DNA of 64,000 nucleotides from Kitasatospora aureofaciens (GTDB lineage Bacteria > Actinomycetota > Actinomycetes > Streptomycetales > Streptomycetaceae), in assembly GCF_019192735.1 (NCBI RefSeq), contig NZ_JAHTKP010000008.1, forward strand, positions 172,691-236,690, written 5' to 3'. The translations under genes and the position numbers were made by a program. This document shows, one piece after another, positions 24,970 to 33,543 of the stretch (its first letter is position 1; every line of letters begins with the position of its first letter). Under the pieces are notes generated by a model that did not search any database, was not told where the DNA came from, and saw nothing but the letters and a program-made list of their open reading frames with translations.

Positions 24970-27354
24970 GTGACCGGACGACTGCGGGTGTTCCTGGGGG
25001 CGGCGCCGGGGGTCGGGAAGACGTACGCCATGCTTGCCGAGGGCCGGCGGCTGCACGACGAGGGCACGGACGTCGTCGTCGGCCTGGTCGAGACCTACGG
25101 CCGCCGCGGCACCGAGAACCAGCTCGGCGACCTCCCGGTGCTGCCCCGCCGCCCGGTCGCCTACCGCGGCATGGACCTCACCGAACTCGACACCGGCGCC
25201 CTCCTCGACCGCCGCCCGGCACTGGCCCTCGTCGACGAACTCGCGCACACCAACGCCCCCGGCAGCCGCCACCCCAAACGCTGGCAGGACGTGCGCGACC
25301 TGCTCGACGCCGGCATCGACGTGGCCACCACCCTCAACATCCAGCACCTGGAGAGCCTCAACGACGTCGTCGAGCAGATCACCGGCGTCGCCCAGCGCGA
25401 GACGATCCCCGACGAGGTGGTCCGCGGCGCCGACCGGATCGAACTCGTCGACCTCAGCCCGCAGGCCCTGCGCTCCCGGATGGCCCAGGGCGAGATCTAC
25501 CCGCCCGACCGGGTCGACATCGCCCTCGACCACTACTTCCGGGCCGGCAACCTCGGCGCCCTGCGCGAACTCGCCCTGCTCTGGCTCGCCGACCGGGTCG
25601 AGGAGGAACTCGCCGACTACCGCGCACGGCACGGCATCCGGGCCCCCTGGGAGACCAAGGAGCGCATCCTCGTCGCCCTCAACGGCGCTCCGCAGGGCGA
25701 ACACCTCATCCGCCGCGGCGCCCGCACCGCCACCCGGGTGCACGGCGACCTGATCGGCGTCCACGTCCGGCCCGACGACGCCACCGCCACCCGCGAGCCG
25801 CCCGCCCTCGCCGGCCAGCGCGCCCTGCTGCGCGAACTGCACGGCAGCTACGTCGAGGTGAGCGGCGGCGACGTCGCCCGCGCCCTGGTCGGCTTCGCCC
25901 ACGCCGAGAGCGCCACCCAGATCCTGCTCGGCCCCACCAGCCGCAGCCGCCTGCGCGAACTCGCCACCGGCTCGGTCATCAACCGGGTCATCCGGCTCGC
26001 CGGACCGATCGACGTCCGCGTGCTGCCCGCGCCCGAACCCGGCCTGCTCGCCGTGCCGCCCGCGCCCCGACGCCGCCGCCCGGCCGCCGTCCCGCTGCCC
26101 CGCCGCCGCCTCGCGTGGCTGCTCGGCCCGGCCGGCACGGCCGCCCTCGCCTGGGCCCTGTCCCCGCTGCGGACCTCGCTCGCGCTCTCCGGCGTCCTGC
26201 TCTGCCTGCTGCTCGCCGTCACCGCCACCGCCCGGCTCGGCGGGCTGCTGCCCGCCGCCGCCAGCACCGCCGCCGGGGCGCTCGCCGCCGACTACTTCTT
26301 CACCAGCCCCTGGCACAGCCTCGTCGTCGACCGGGGCGCCGACCTCGCCGCGCTGCTGCTCTTCCTCGCCGTCGCCGGGATCATCTCCCACCTCATCGAC
26401 GGCCTGACCCGCCGCGGCCAGCAGGCCGACCGGGCCCGCGCCGAGGCCGCCGTCCTCGCCCGGCTGGCCGGCGAGACCGTCGAATCCGGCGCCCGGGCGC
26501 TGCCGGAACTCGTCGCCGACCTGCGCCAGGTCTTCGGCCTCGACGGCGCCGTGGTGCTGGTACGGACCGGACCGCTCTGGCAGCCCGCCGCCGCCTCCGG
26601 CGCCGTCGTCCCGCTGCGCCCCGACGAGGCCACGCTCACCGTCGAGCTCGACCGGGACGCCGTCCTCGCCCTGCGCGGCCCCGCGCTCACCGAGGAGGAC
26701 ACCCGGCTGCTCGGCCCGTACGTCACCCAGCTGCGCCTGGCCCGCGAACGGGAGCGGCTGGCCGCCCAGGCCTCCGCCGCCGAGTCCCTCGCCCACACCG
26801 ACGCGCTGCACACCGCCCTGCTGGACGCGGTCGGCCAGGACCTGCGGGCGCCGCTCGCGGCCGTCCGTCGGGAGGCCGCCGCGCTGCCGACGCCGGAGGG
26901 CACCCGGATCGGGGGCGCGGCGGAGCGGATGGAGCGGATGGTGGCCAACCTGCTGGACCTCAGCCGGCTGCGGGCCGGGGTGATACCCGTGGTGCTGCGG
27001 CCGACGGCGGTAGGCGAGGTGGTGGCCGCGGCGGTGGCCTCGCTGCCCGGGGAGCCCGCCGCGGTCCGGGCCGTGCTCGCCGACGGGCTGCCGCCCGTCC
27101 TCGCCGACCCCGGTCTGCTGGAACGGGCCGTCGCCGACGTCCTCGCCGCGGCGGCCCGCCCGGCGGTCGTCGACGCCGGCGCCGTGGCCGGGCGGGTGCA
27201 CGTCCGGGTCACCGCCCCCGGCCCGGCGCCCGGCGGTCCGGGCCTGACGGTGGCCCAGGGCTTCGTCGAGGCCATGAACGGCGAACTCACCGCCGAACCC
27301 GCCCCCGGGGGCGGTATGGCGTACGTCCTGGACCTCGCGCGCGCTCCGGGGTGA
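24970..27354 (+). CDS. KdpD-like sensor protein with a degenerate kinase domain
   Basis: 794-residue membrane protein built like KdpD: N-terminal KdpD ATP-binding domain (Walker A GAAPGVGKT near residue 11; LVDELAHTNAPGSRH near 85), Usp-like domain (about 220-350), four TM helices of DUF4118 (about 385-480), GAF-like region (about 500-600), then the kinase half. The H-box reads VGQDLRAPL near 620 where KdpD has SHDLRTPL: the phospho-accepting His is Gln. The ATP-binding half is short and lacks clear N and G boxes, so it is probably not an active histidine kinase. No KdpE or kdpFABC genes follow; a Usp gene does. GTG at 24970 has GGAGGAGG about 14 nt upstream. It may act as a K+/c-di-AMP-responsive scaffold (inference). 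Confidence 0.5.
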   Translation: MTGRLRVFLGAAPGVGKTYAMLAEGRRLHDEGTDVVVGLVETYGRRGTENQLGDLPVLPRRPVAYRGMDLTELDTGALLDRRPALALVDELAHTNAPGSRHPKRWQDVRDLLDAGIDVATTLNIQHLESLNDVVEQITGVAQRETIPDEVVRGADRIELVDLSPQALRSRMAQGEIYPPDRVDIALDHYFRAGNLGALRELALLWLADRVEEELADYRARHGIRAPWETKERILVALNGAPQGEHLIRRGARTATRVHGDLIGVHVRPDDATATREPPALAGQRALLRELHGSYVEVSGGDVARALVGFAHAESATQILLGPTSRSRLRELATGSVINRVIRLAGPIDVRVLPAPEPGLLAVPPAPRRRRPAAVPLPRRRLAWLLGPAGTAALAWALSPLRTSLALSGVLLCLLLAVTATARLGGLLPAAASTAAGALAADYFFTSPWHSLVVDRGADLAALLLFLAVAGIISHLIDGLTRRGQQADRARAEAAVLARLAGETVESGARALPELVADLRQVFGLDGAVVLVRTGPLWQPAAASGAVVPLRPDEATLTVELDRDAVLALRGPALTEEDTRLLGPYVTQLRLARERERLAAQASAAESLAHTDALHTALLDAVGQDLRAPLAAVRREAAALPTPEGTRIGGAAERMERMVANLLDLSRLRAGVIPVVLRPTAVGEVVAAAVASLPGEPAAVRAVLADGLPPVLADPGLLERAVADVLAAAARPAVVDAGAVAGRVHVRVTAPGPAPGGPGLTVAQGFVEAMNGELTAEPAPGGGMAYVLDLARAPG

Positions 27355-27681
27355 TCGGTGGCCGTTCATCGCCTTACGGGGTGACGGCAGGGCCTGGTCG
27401 TGGTCACGGTTTCAGTAACGAGGGCCGAGGGCTTCCGGCTCGCCCTCTTGACGAACCCCTGGCACCCCGGAGCCCCGCCCTGACGCTCCCTTGGCAGGGC
27501 GCCCTGCCCGGCCGCCGACCGTCCCCGGCTCCCTGGCACACCGTCCGCCGTTCGGCTGGCGTATGGAGTCCGTTGGGAAGGCCGGTGGGGGCGTCAGGGA
27601 AGCGTCAAGACCGCGGGGTGTGGGGGTCGCCCGACGGTTGGCTGGAACCCGACACAGCGAACGACGACACGAGGACGCATC
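27355..27681 (+). promoter_or_regulatory. intergenic region with OmpR/PhoB-type direct repeat before usp
   Basis: 327 nt without a gene. At 27591-27612 the two half-sites GCGTCAGGGAA and GCGTCAAGACC lie in tandem with an 11-bp period, the geometry of sites bound by OmpR/PhoB-family response regulators. They end 70 nt upstream of the Usp start. The same half-sites recur at 28.7 kb. Nothing else is recognised in this stretch. Confidence 0.5.
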
Positions 27682-28236
27682 ATGCACGGCAGCCGGCGGT
27701 ACGAGGGCAGCGGGACACCCAGGGTGGTGGTCGGGGTCAGCGGGTCGCTGGGGAGTCTGGCGGCGCTGCACCGCGGCGTCGCCGAGGCGCACCGGACCGG
27801 TGCCGAGGTGGTACCGGTGCTGGCCTGGGAGCCGCCGGGCGGTGAGTTCGGCTACCGCCGCTCGCCCTGCCCGCCGCTGCTCTCCGCCGTTCGGGACGCT
27901 GCCGAGCAGCGGCTCCACGACGCGCTCGACGCGGCGTTCGGCGGGGTCGACCCGGGGGTGAGGCTGCGTCCGGTGGTGGTGCGCGGCGACACCGGCCCGG
28001 CGCTCGTACACGTGGCCGACCGGCCCGACGACGTGCTGGTACTCGGGCAGAGCGGCGGCCTGCTGCGCCGCCGGTTGCGTCCGGCCGTGTCGGCGCACTG
28101 CCTGCGCGAGGCCGGCTGCCCGGTGCTCACCGTCCCGACGCCCGCGCTCCAGCGCGACCTGGAGGCCCTGCACCGCCGGGCCCGGTGGCATCTGCCGTTC
28201 GGTCCGGCGCCCGAACTCATCGCCGCGAAGGGGTAG
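27682..28236 (+). CDS. universal stress protein (UspA fold)
   Basis: 184-residue UspA-family protein: PRVVVGVSGSLGSLAALHRGV at the N-terminus, PVLAWEPPG and VVVRGDTGPALVHVADRPDDVLVLGQSG in the middle, and HCLREAGCPVLTVPTP at the end of the fold. The GxxG-type ATP loop is modified (LGQSGGLLRRRLRPAVSAHC), so nucleotide binding is uncertain. A 30-residue tail follows. ATG at 27682 follows GAGGACGCATC. It lies between the KdpD-like gene and small membrane genes on the same strand, with its own OmpR-type box, suggesting a dormancy or redox-stress regulon (inference). Confidence 0.5.
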   Translation: MHGSRRYEGSGTPRVVVGVSGSLGSLAALHRGVAEAHRTGAEVVPVLAWEPPGGEFGYRRSPCPPLLSAVRDAAEQRLHDALDAAFGGVDPGVRLRPVVVRGDTGPALVHVADRPDDVLVLGQSGGLLRRRLRPAVSAHCLREAGCPVLTVPTPALQRDLEALHRRARWHLPFGPAPELIAAKG

Positions 28237-28242
28237 TTCACC

Positions 28243-28668
28243 GTGCGGATGTATTCGGCCCGGCCGGGCGGTCAGCGGTACCGCCCGGTGCTGGACCGGC
28301 TGCCGGTGGCGGTGTCGGGCACGGTGACGCTGGTCGCGGGCGGCGCGTTGGCGCTCGGGCTCGGCGCGCTGGGGGAGTTGCACTCGGGCTGGTTCGCCCT
28401 CGTCGCGTACGCGGCGCTGTGCGGGCTGCTCGGCGCGTTCTCCCGGCCCCCGGCGGCGCCGGTGATCGGTCTGGCCGCCTGGCTGTGCTGCAACGCCTTC
28501 GCCGAGCACCGGCACGCCGAGCTGGGCTGGGCGGGGCCGTGGCCGGAGGGTGGCCACGTCGCGCTGTTCAGCGCCACCGCGCTGCTGGTCTCGCTGCCTG
28601 CGGCGATGCCGCGGCGGACGGTCCGGGCGGCGAGCGTGGTTTTCGGCCATCACCGGTCGCGGTTCTGA
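28243..28668 (+). CDS. small membrane protein, DUF4118-like
   Basis: 141-residue protein with four likely TM helices (about 20-45, 48-68, 70-88, 105-122). The arrangement and the phrase LAAWLCCNAFAEHRHAELGW resemble the four-helix DUF4118 sensor module found in KdpD-like proteins, here stand-alone. It begins 6 nt after the Usp stop, so the two are co-transcribed. GTG at 28243 is used; an ATG two codons later (GTGCGGATG) is equally possible. Function unknown; a link to the upstream KdpD-like protein is inferred from fold and position. Confidence 0.5.
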   Translation: MRMYSARPGGQRYRPVLDRLPVAVSGTVTLVAGGALALGLGALGELHSGWFALVAYAALCGLLGAFSRPPAAPVIGLAAWLCCNAFAEHRHAELGWAGPWPEGGHVALFSATALLVSLPAAMPRRTVRAASVVFGHHRSRF

Positions 28669-28907
28669 AGAGCGGCACGGAGCTGCACGGCCGCACCGCC
28701 AAGGTTGCGTCAAGATCACCGCGCGGCGCGTCAGGGAGCCGTCAGGAACGGCCGTCCCACTCATCACCGCACCTAGCGTGAGCTGCGCAGAAACGGTTCG
28801 TCACCAGGCCTGTGGGCCCGGGGTGGACCACGCCGAACCCCAGGCCCCGGCCGGTTCCTCCGGGGCCTTCGGCAACCAGTGAAGAACAGGAGAGGGGGCG
28901 CGCGGCG
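28669..28907 (+). promoter_or_regulatory. intergenic region with three GTCA half-sites at helical-turn spacing
   Basis: Half-sites GCGTCAAG (28707), GCGTCAGGGA (28728) and CCGTCAGGAA (28739) are spaced 21 and 11 bp, matching the OmpR/PhoB-type pair upstream of usp. CACCTAGCGT at 28768-28777 may be a -10 region. The next gene has AGGAGAGGG as ribosome binding site. Confidence 0.5.
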
Positions 28908-30428
28908 ATGCCACCGGGTACGTCGAGCGGTACGGTCGTTGTTCGGACAGCGGAATCGCCCGGGGAGGCGAAGCCCGCCACGGCCGTCCCGCCCGCCGGG
29001 CCGCGCGCCCCCCGCCTGAGGCCGGTGCGGAACCCGCTCACGTGGTCCACGCCCCGCCTGGTCCGCGCCCTCACCGGCGGCTGCCTCGCTGCCCTGGCCC
29101 TCGCCGGCGTCGTCACCGCCACCATCCTCGGCGGCGCCCGGGACGGCACCGACGTCATAGGCCATCAGGCCGCCCCGCAGGTGGTCCGCTCCGCCGACCT
29201 GTACTTCGCGCTCAACGACATGGACGCGCAGGCCGCCAACCTCCTCCTCTTCGGCGCCGACCCGGACTTCGCCACGGTCCGCCGGCAGAGCCTCGACACC
29301 TACGACCAGCGCCGCGCCCAGGTCGCCACCGACCTCCAGCGCGTCGCCGAGGCCACCGCCGACGACCCGGCCGGCCGCACCGCCGTCCAGACCGTCCTGA
29401 GTGAACTCGGCCGCTACGAAGCCCTGGTGGCCCGCGCCCAGCTCCTCGACGACCAGGCCCACGCCCCCGCCGGCCGCCCGCCCGCGGACGCCCTCACCGC
29501 CTACCGCGCCGCCACCGACCTGCTGCGGCAGCGTCTGCTGCCCGCCGCCGACAGCGTCACCGCCGCCAACTCGGCCACCGTGGAACGGCGTTTCACCGCC
29601 GAGCGGGGCGATCTCGGGTCCGGTTTCTGGTGGATCCTCGGCACGGGCGTGCTCGCCCTCGGCGCCCTCGCCGGGCTGCAACGGCTGCTCGCCGTCCGGT
29701 ACCAGCGCCTGGTGAACGTCCCGCTCGCCGCTGCCACGCTGCTCACCGTCGGCGGACTGGTGACGGGCGTGGTCCTGCTCAACCGGGCCGACCACAACCT
29801 CGTCGTCGCCAAACACGACGCCTACGACTCGGTGATCGCCCTCAGCCGCGCCCGCGCGACCGCCTACGACCTCAACGCCGACGAGAGCCGCTTCCTCAGC
29901 GACCCGGCCCGCGCCGCCGCGTACGAGCAGAGCTACTTCGACAAGACCCAGACCTTCGCCCGCGTCAACGGCACCACCCTGCCCGGCTACCCCGCCGCCC
30001 TCGCCCCGCTCGCCGACCGCCACCGGGCCGACCACACGTCCGTCGGCTTCGGCGGCTTCCTCGGCGACGAACTGCGCAACATCACCTTCGCCGGCGAACA
30101 GGACGCGGCCGAACGCGTCCTGGCCACCTTCCAGGACTACCAGCGCGACGACCGGAAGATCCGCGACCTCAACGCCCAGGGCAGGCTCAAGGAAGCCATC
30201 GCCTACGACACCGGCACCGCGGCCGGCGAGTCGAATGCCGACTTCGCCCGCCTGGCGGCGGCCCTCGACGACGTCCAGGCGGTCAACCAGAACGCCATGG
30301 ACAAGGCGGTCGCGACCACGGACGACGACCTCGACACCATCACGGCGACCATGGGAGCCGTGCTGCTCGCGGCGGCCCTCGCGCTGACCGCCGTCGGTGT
30401 GCGGTCTCGGCTGCGCGAGTACGCCTGA
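28908..30428 (+). CDS. membrane protein with two extracytoplasmic helical domains
   Basis: 506-residue protein with four TM segments (about 50-72, 240-262, 272-292 and 480-500). Between TM1-TM2 and TM3-TM4 lie two helical extracytoplasmic regions of about 170 and 190 residues, in size and character like four-helix-bundle ligand domains of sensors, but no HAMP, kinase or MCP domain follows the last TM. It therefore looks like a sensor shell without an output module. ATG at 28908, with AGGAGAGGG upstream; frames further upstream lack a plausible start. The OmpR-type half-sites before it suggest co-regulation with usp. No named family is recognised. Confidence 0.5.
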   Translation: MPPGTSSGTVVVRTAESPGEAKPATAVPPAGPRAPRLRPVRNPLTWSTPRLVRALTGGCLAALALAGVVTATILGGARDGTDVIGHQAAPQVVRSADLYFALNDMDAQAANLLLFGADPDFATVRRQSLDTYDQRRAQVATDLQRVAEATADDPAGRTAVQTVLSELGRYEALVARAQLLDDQAHAPAGRPPADALTAYRAATDLLRQRLLPAADSVTAANSATVERRFTAERGDLGSGFWWILGTGVLALGALAGLQRLLAVRYQRLVNVPLAAATLLTVGGLVTGVVLLNRADHNLVVAKHDAYDSVIALSRARATAYDLNADESRFLSDPARAAAYEQSYFDKTQTFARVNGTTLPGYPAALAPLADRHRADHTSVGFGGFLGDELRNITFAGEQDAAERVLATFQDYQRDDRKIRDLNAQGRLKEAIAYDTGTAAGESNADFARLAAALDDVQAVNQNAMDKAVATTDDDLDTITATMGAVLLAAALALTAVGVRSRLREYA

Positions 30429-30477
30429 GCGAAAACGGCTGCCGTCGCTCAAGTCGGACGGGCCGGTGGAGCCGATG

Positions 30478-30512
30478 GGGCCGCTGCTGCCGCTGCTCGG
30501 CAGCAGCGGCCC
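30478..30512. terminator. bidirectional hairpin between convergent genes
   Basis: Perfect 14-bp stem: arms 30478-30491 (GGGCCGCTGCTGCC) and 30499-30512, 7-nt loop. There is no U-tract, as is common for actinobacterial terminators. It serves the membrane-protein gene from the left and the protease gene from the right. Confidence 0.5.
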
Positions 30513-30601
30513 GGGCACGACCTGCCGGTATCCGCCGACGCCCACCAAGGCGTCACCGGGGGCCGCCGCAAGTGCACGCAGCGCCACCGTAGTTGAGCCC
30601 A

Positions 30602-31588
30602 TCAGTCCTCCGTGCGCAGCTCCGTCGGCACCGCGATGACGTCCACCAGCGCGTCGCCGCGCAGCACCGTGAGCGGGAGCGGGCGGCCGATGGCGTCGGC
30701 GCGCATGAGGCGCTGCAGGGCCTGGGCGCTGCTCATCGGCTCGCCGGCGGCCGTGAGCAGCAGGTCGCCCTCCCGCAGGCCCGCGCGGTCGGCCGGGTCG
30801 CGAGGGACGACTTCGACGATCCGCAGGCCGGTCTGCTGGCCGGTGCGCCGGCGCAGCGCGGGCGGCAGCGGGGCGGGTACGCCGGCGAGGCCCAGGTAGG
30901 CGCGGCGGATGCGGCCGTCGGCGAGAAGGGTGGCGATGATGCGGCGGGTGGTCGCGTTGATGGGGACGGCCAGGCCGAGGCCGTTGCCGGCCACGGCCGT
31001 CGTGATGCCGACGACCTCGCCGGTGGCCGTGGTGAGGGCGCCGCCGGAGTTGCCGGGGTTGAGCGCCGCGTCGGTCTGGATGACGTCGTCGACGATCCGC
31101 ACGGCGCTCCCCGACCGGGTGGGCAGCGAGCGGCCGAGCGCGCTGACCACGCCCGCGGTCACCGTACCCGCCAGCCCGAGCGGGTTGCCGACGGCGACGA
31201 CCAGTTGCCCGACGCGCAGGGCGGTGGCCTCGCCGAGGCGGACCGGCGGCGGGGTGGGCCCGTCGGCGCGCAGGACGGCGAGGTCGGAGAACGGGTCGGC
31301 GCCGATGGTGTGGAAGGGCGCGGTGGTGCCGTCGCCGAAGGCGAGGGTGCCGGCGTCGGCGTGGCCGACCACGTGGGCGTTGGTGAGCAGGAAGCCGTCG
31401 TCGGTGAAGACGACCGCCGAGCCGAGCGCGGTCGAGAACCAGCCGCCCCGGCCGCGCCGCGCGACCTGGAGGGCGGCGATGCGCGGGGTCACCGCGGCCG
31501 CGACCGTGGTCACGATCCGCGAGTACGCGTCCAGGGCCTCCGAACCGTCCTCGGTGGCACGGTCCGGCCCGGGGAGTGTGCCGGCCAC
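30602..31588 (-). CDS. trypsin-like serine protease with PDZ domain (HtrA/DegP type)
   Basis: About 328 residues. The protease domain has a full triad: LLTNAHVVG (His), DPFSDLAVLRAD (Asp) and DAALNPGNSGGAL (Ser), the standard HtrA signature. A C-terminal PDZ domain spans about 225-325 (GLRIVEVVPRDPADRAGLREGDLLL). Neither a signal peptide nor a TM anchor is visible, so it may act inside the cell, unlike most HtrA proteins. GTG at 31588 follows GGAAGGGG and is preferred; an in-frame TTG at 31723 would add 45 low-quality residues overlapping the divergent transporter start. Confidence 0.5.
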   Translation of the reverse strand: MAGTLPGPDRATEDGSEALDAYSRIVTTVAAAVTPRIAALQVARRGRGGWFSTALGSAVVFTDDGFLLTNAHVVGHADAGTLAFGDGTTAPFHTIGADPFSDLAVLRADGPTPPPVRLGEATALRVGQLVVAVGNPLGLAGTVTAGVVSALGRSLPTRSGSAVRIVDDVIQTDAALNPGNSGGALTTATGEVVGITTAVAGNGLGLAVPINATTRRIIATLLADGRIRRAYLGLAGVPAPLPPALRRRTGQQTGLRIVEVVPRDPADRAGLREGDLLLTAAGEPMSSAQALQRLMRADAIGRPLPLTVLRGDALVDVIAVPTELRTED

Positions 31589-31716
31589 GGCGTCGCCCCT
31601 TCCGCTCGCTCCTGTCCTCCCAGGTGCCAACAATGCAGGGTCGCCCCGACTTCCGGCCCCGGCGGTACGCTGGGACGACTGGACCCCCGTCCCCGCACCA
31701 CCAGGGGGTGGCATCG

Positions 31717-33270
31717 GTGTCAACCACCCCGGCCCCGCCCCGGACCGGTTCCGGCGCGGGCGAGAAGGGCCTGAAGACCGGCGCTCTGGGACTGCTCTCC
31801 TCGGTGTGCATCGGCCTCGCCTCCACCGCCCCCGCCTACAGCCTGGCCGCGACCCTCGGCCTGATCGTGGTCGGCGTGGGCCTCCAGGCCCCGATCATCA
31901 CCATCCTCGCCTTCGTCCCGATGCTGCTGATCGCGTACGCCTACAAGGAGCTGAACGCCGCCGACCCGGACTGCGGCACCACTTTCACGTGGGCGGCCCG
32001 CGCGTTCGGCCCGCGCACGGGCTGGATGGGCGGCTGGGGCATCGTCGTCGCCGACGTGATCGTGATGGCCAACCTGGCGCAGATCGCCGGGGTGTACGGA
32101 TTCCGGCTGGTCGGCCTGGACTCGTTCGCGGCGAGCAAGGCGTGGACGACGACGGCGGGCGTGGTCTGGATCGTCGTCATGACGGCGATCTGCTACGTCG
32201 GCATCGAGATCTCGGCCGCTCTCCAGCGCCGGCTGCTGGCCGTCGAGGTGGTCATACTGGTGGTCTTCTCGGTCACCGCGCTCGTGAAGTCGTACGGCTC
32301 CGGCGCGCCCGCCACGGCTCTCCCGGTCGACGCCTCCTGGTTCAACCCGTTCAACGTGCCCTCCGCCTCGGCGTTCACGGCCGGCATGCTGTCCGCGGTC
32401 TTCATCTACTGGGGCTGGGACACCGCCGTGTCCGTCAACGAGGAGACGGCCGACTCCGCGCGTACCCCCGGCCGGGCGGCGGTGATCTCCACGGTGCTGC
32501 TGCTCCTGATCTACACCCTGGTGGCCACCTCGGCGCAGTCCTTCGCCGGGATCGGGAAGGACGGCATCGGGCTCGGCAACCCGACGCACTCGGGGGACGT
32601 GCTCTCCGGCCTGGGCGACGCGGTGTTCGGCACCACCGGCATCGGCGACGTCTTCAGCCGGCTGCTCATCCTCATGGTGCTGACCTCCGCTGCCGCCTCC
32701 ACCCAGACCACCATCCTCCCCACCGCCCGCACCACCTTCTCGATGGCCACCCACCGGGCCCTCCCCGCCGGGTTCGCCCGGGTCCACCCGCGCCACCTGA
32801 CGCCGACCTGGTCGACTGTCGCGATGGGCATGGCGTCGATCGCGTTCTACGTGCTGCTCACCGCGATCAGCAAGAACGTGCTGGCCGACTCGATCGCCTC
32901 GGTCGGCCTCGGCATCGCCTTCTACTACGGGCTGACGGGCTTCGCGTGCGTCTGGTACTACCGCCGGGTGCTGACCCGCAGCGTGCGGGACGCGGTGTTC
33001 AAGGGCGTGCTCCCGCTGGCCGGCGGCCTGATGCTGCTGTACTTCTTCGCCTACGGCGCCTTCGACGTCTACGCGGACCCGGGGTACGGCGCCACCTCGA
33101 TCGACCTGCCGCTGGTCGGGCGGGTCGGCGGGGTGACGGTGATCGGACTGGGCGCGCTGCTCCTGGGCGTGGTGCTGATGCTGGTGCAGCGGGTGGCGCA
33201 GGGCTCGTGGTTCCGCCACCCCGACGTCCCGGCGGCCGCCGCGGACCCGGCCTCCGCGCCCGGATCCTGA
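31717..33270 (+). CDS. APC-superfamily amino acid permease
   Basis: 517-residue transporter with 12 or more TM helices. The N-terminal helix reads GALGLLSSVCIGLASTAPAYSL, matching the unwound TM1 motif of APC proteins, and PDCGTTFTWAARAFGPRTGW near 85-105 is typical of the actinobacterial subfamily. It probably imports an amino acid or amine in symport with H+. GTG at 31717, with AGGGGG about 9 nt upstream; GTG at 31708 is an alternative. Divergent from the protease gene with a 128-nt gap, and ended by a strong hairpin. Confidence 0.5.
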   Translation: MSTTPAPPRTGSGAGEKGLKTGALGLLSSVCIGLASTAPAYSLAATLGLIVVGVGLQAPIITILAFVPMLLIAYAYKELNAADPDCGTTFTWAARAFGPRTGWMGGWGIVVADVIVMANLAQIAGVYGFRLVGLDSFAASKAWTTTAGVVWIVVMTAICYVGIEISAALQRRLLAVEVVILVVFSVTALVKSYGSGAPATALPVDASWFNPFNVPSASAFTAGMLSAVFIYWGWDTAVSVNEETADSARTPGRAAVISTVLLLLIYTLVATSAQSFAGIGKDGIGLGNPTHSGDVLSGLGDAVFGTTGIGDVFSRLLILMVLTSAAASTQTTILPTARTTFSMATHRALPAGFARVHPRHLTPTWSTVAMGMASIAFYVLLTAISKNVLADSIASVGLGIAFYYGLTGFACVWYYRRVLTRSVRDAVFKGVLPLAGGLMLLYFFAYGAFDVYADPGYGATSIDLPLVGRVGGVTVIGLGALLLGVVLMLVQRVAQGSWFRHPDVPAAAADPASAPGS

Positions 33271-33291
33271 CGAATCCCCACAGACGGCAAT

Positions 33292-33323
33292 GGGCCCGCC
33301 CCACCGCGTGGTGGGGCGGGCCC
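33292..33323. terminator. strong terminator hairpin between convergent genes
   Basis: Perfect 14-bp stem (GGGCCCGCCCCACC at 33292-33305; 33310-33323) with a GCGT loop, 21 nt after the APC stop and 7 nt from the DUF397 stop. It is symmetric enough to act in both directions. Confidence 0.5.
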
Positions 33324-33330
33324 GACCTGC

Positions 33331-33543
33331 TCAAGTGGCGGAAAAGTCCCCCGCCTTGACCCCGGCAACGAACGCCGACCACGCCGCAGTCGGAAAGACC
33401 AGCGCGGGTCCCTCAGGATCCTTCGAGTCCCGCACGGGGATGACACTTCGGAAGCCGTCGGCGACCTCGATGCACTGTCCCCCGTCGCCGTTGCTGTAGC
33501 TGCTCTTGCGCCAGGTGGCGGCGCTCAGATCGGGGGTGCGCAT
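33331..33543 (-). CDS. DUF397 protein
   Basis: 70-residue actinobacterial DUF397 protein: WRKSSYSNGDGGQCIEVAD is the family signature, followed by IPVRDSKDPEGPALVFPTAAWSAFV. Such proteins are nearly always encoded next to an XRE/DUF5753 regulator and are thought to be its partner or antagonist, for instance in antibiotic-production and sporulation control. Its ATG (33543) lies inside the 3' end of the regulator gene, overlapping by 19 nt, so the two are coupled. Intact, normal length. Confidence 0.5.
   Translation of the reverse strand: MRTPDLSAATWRKSSYSNGDGGQCIEVADGFRSVIPVRDSKDPEGPALVFPTAAWSAFVAGVKAGDFSAT

Noticed and set aside
30478..30602. ATG overlapping the trypsin/PDZ gene stop (TGATG) with GGAGG before it
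   Set aside because: The frame runs without a stop far into the antisense of the membrane-protein gene and crosses the terminator; GGAGG here encodes the last residues of the protease. Probably fortuitous.
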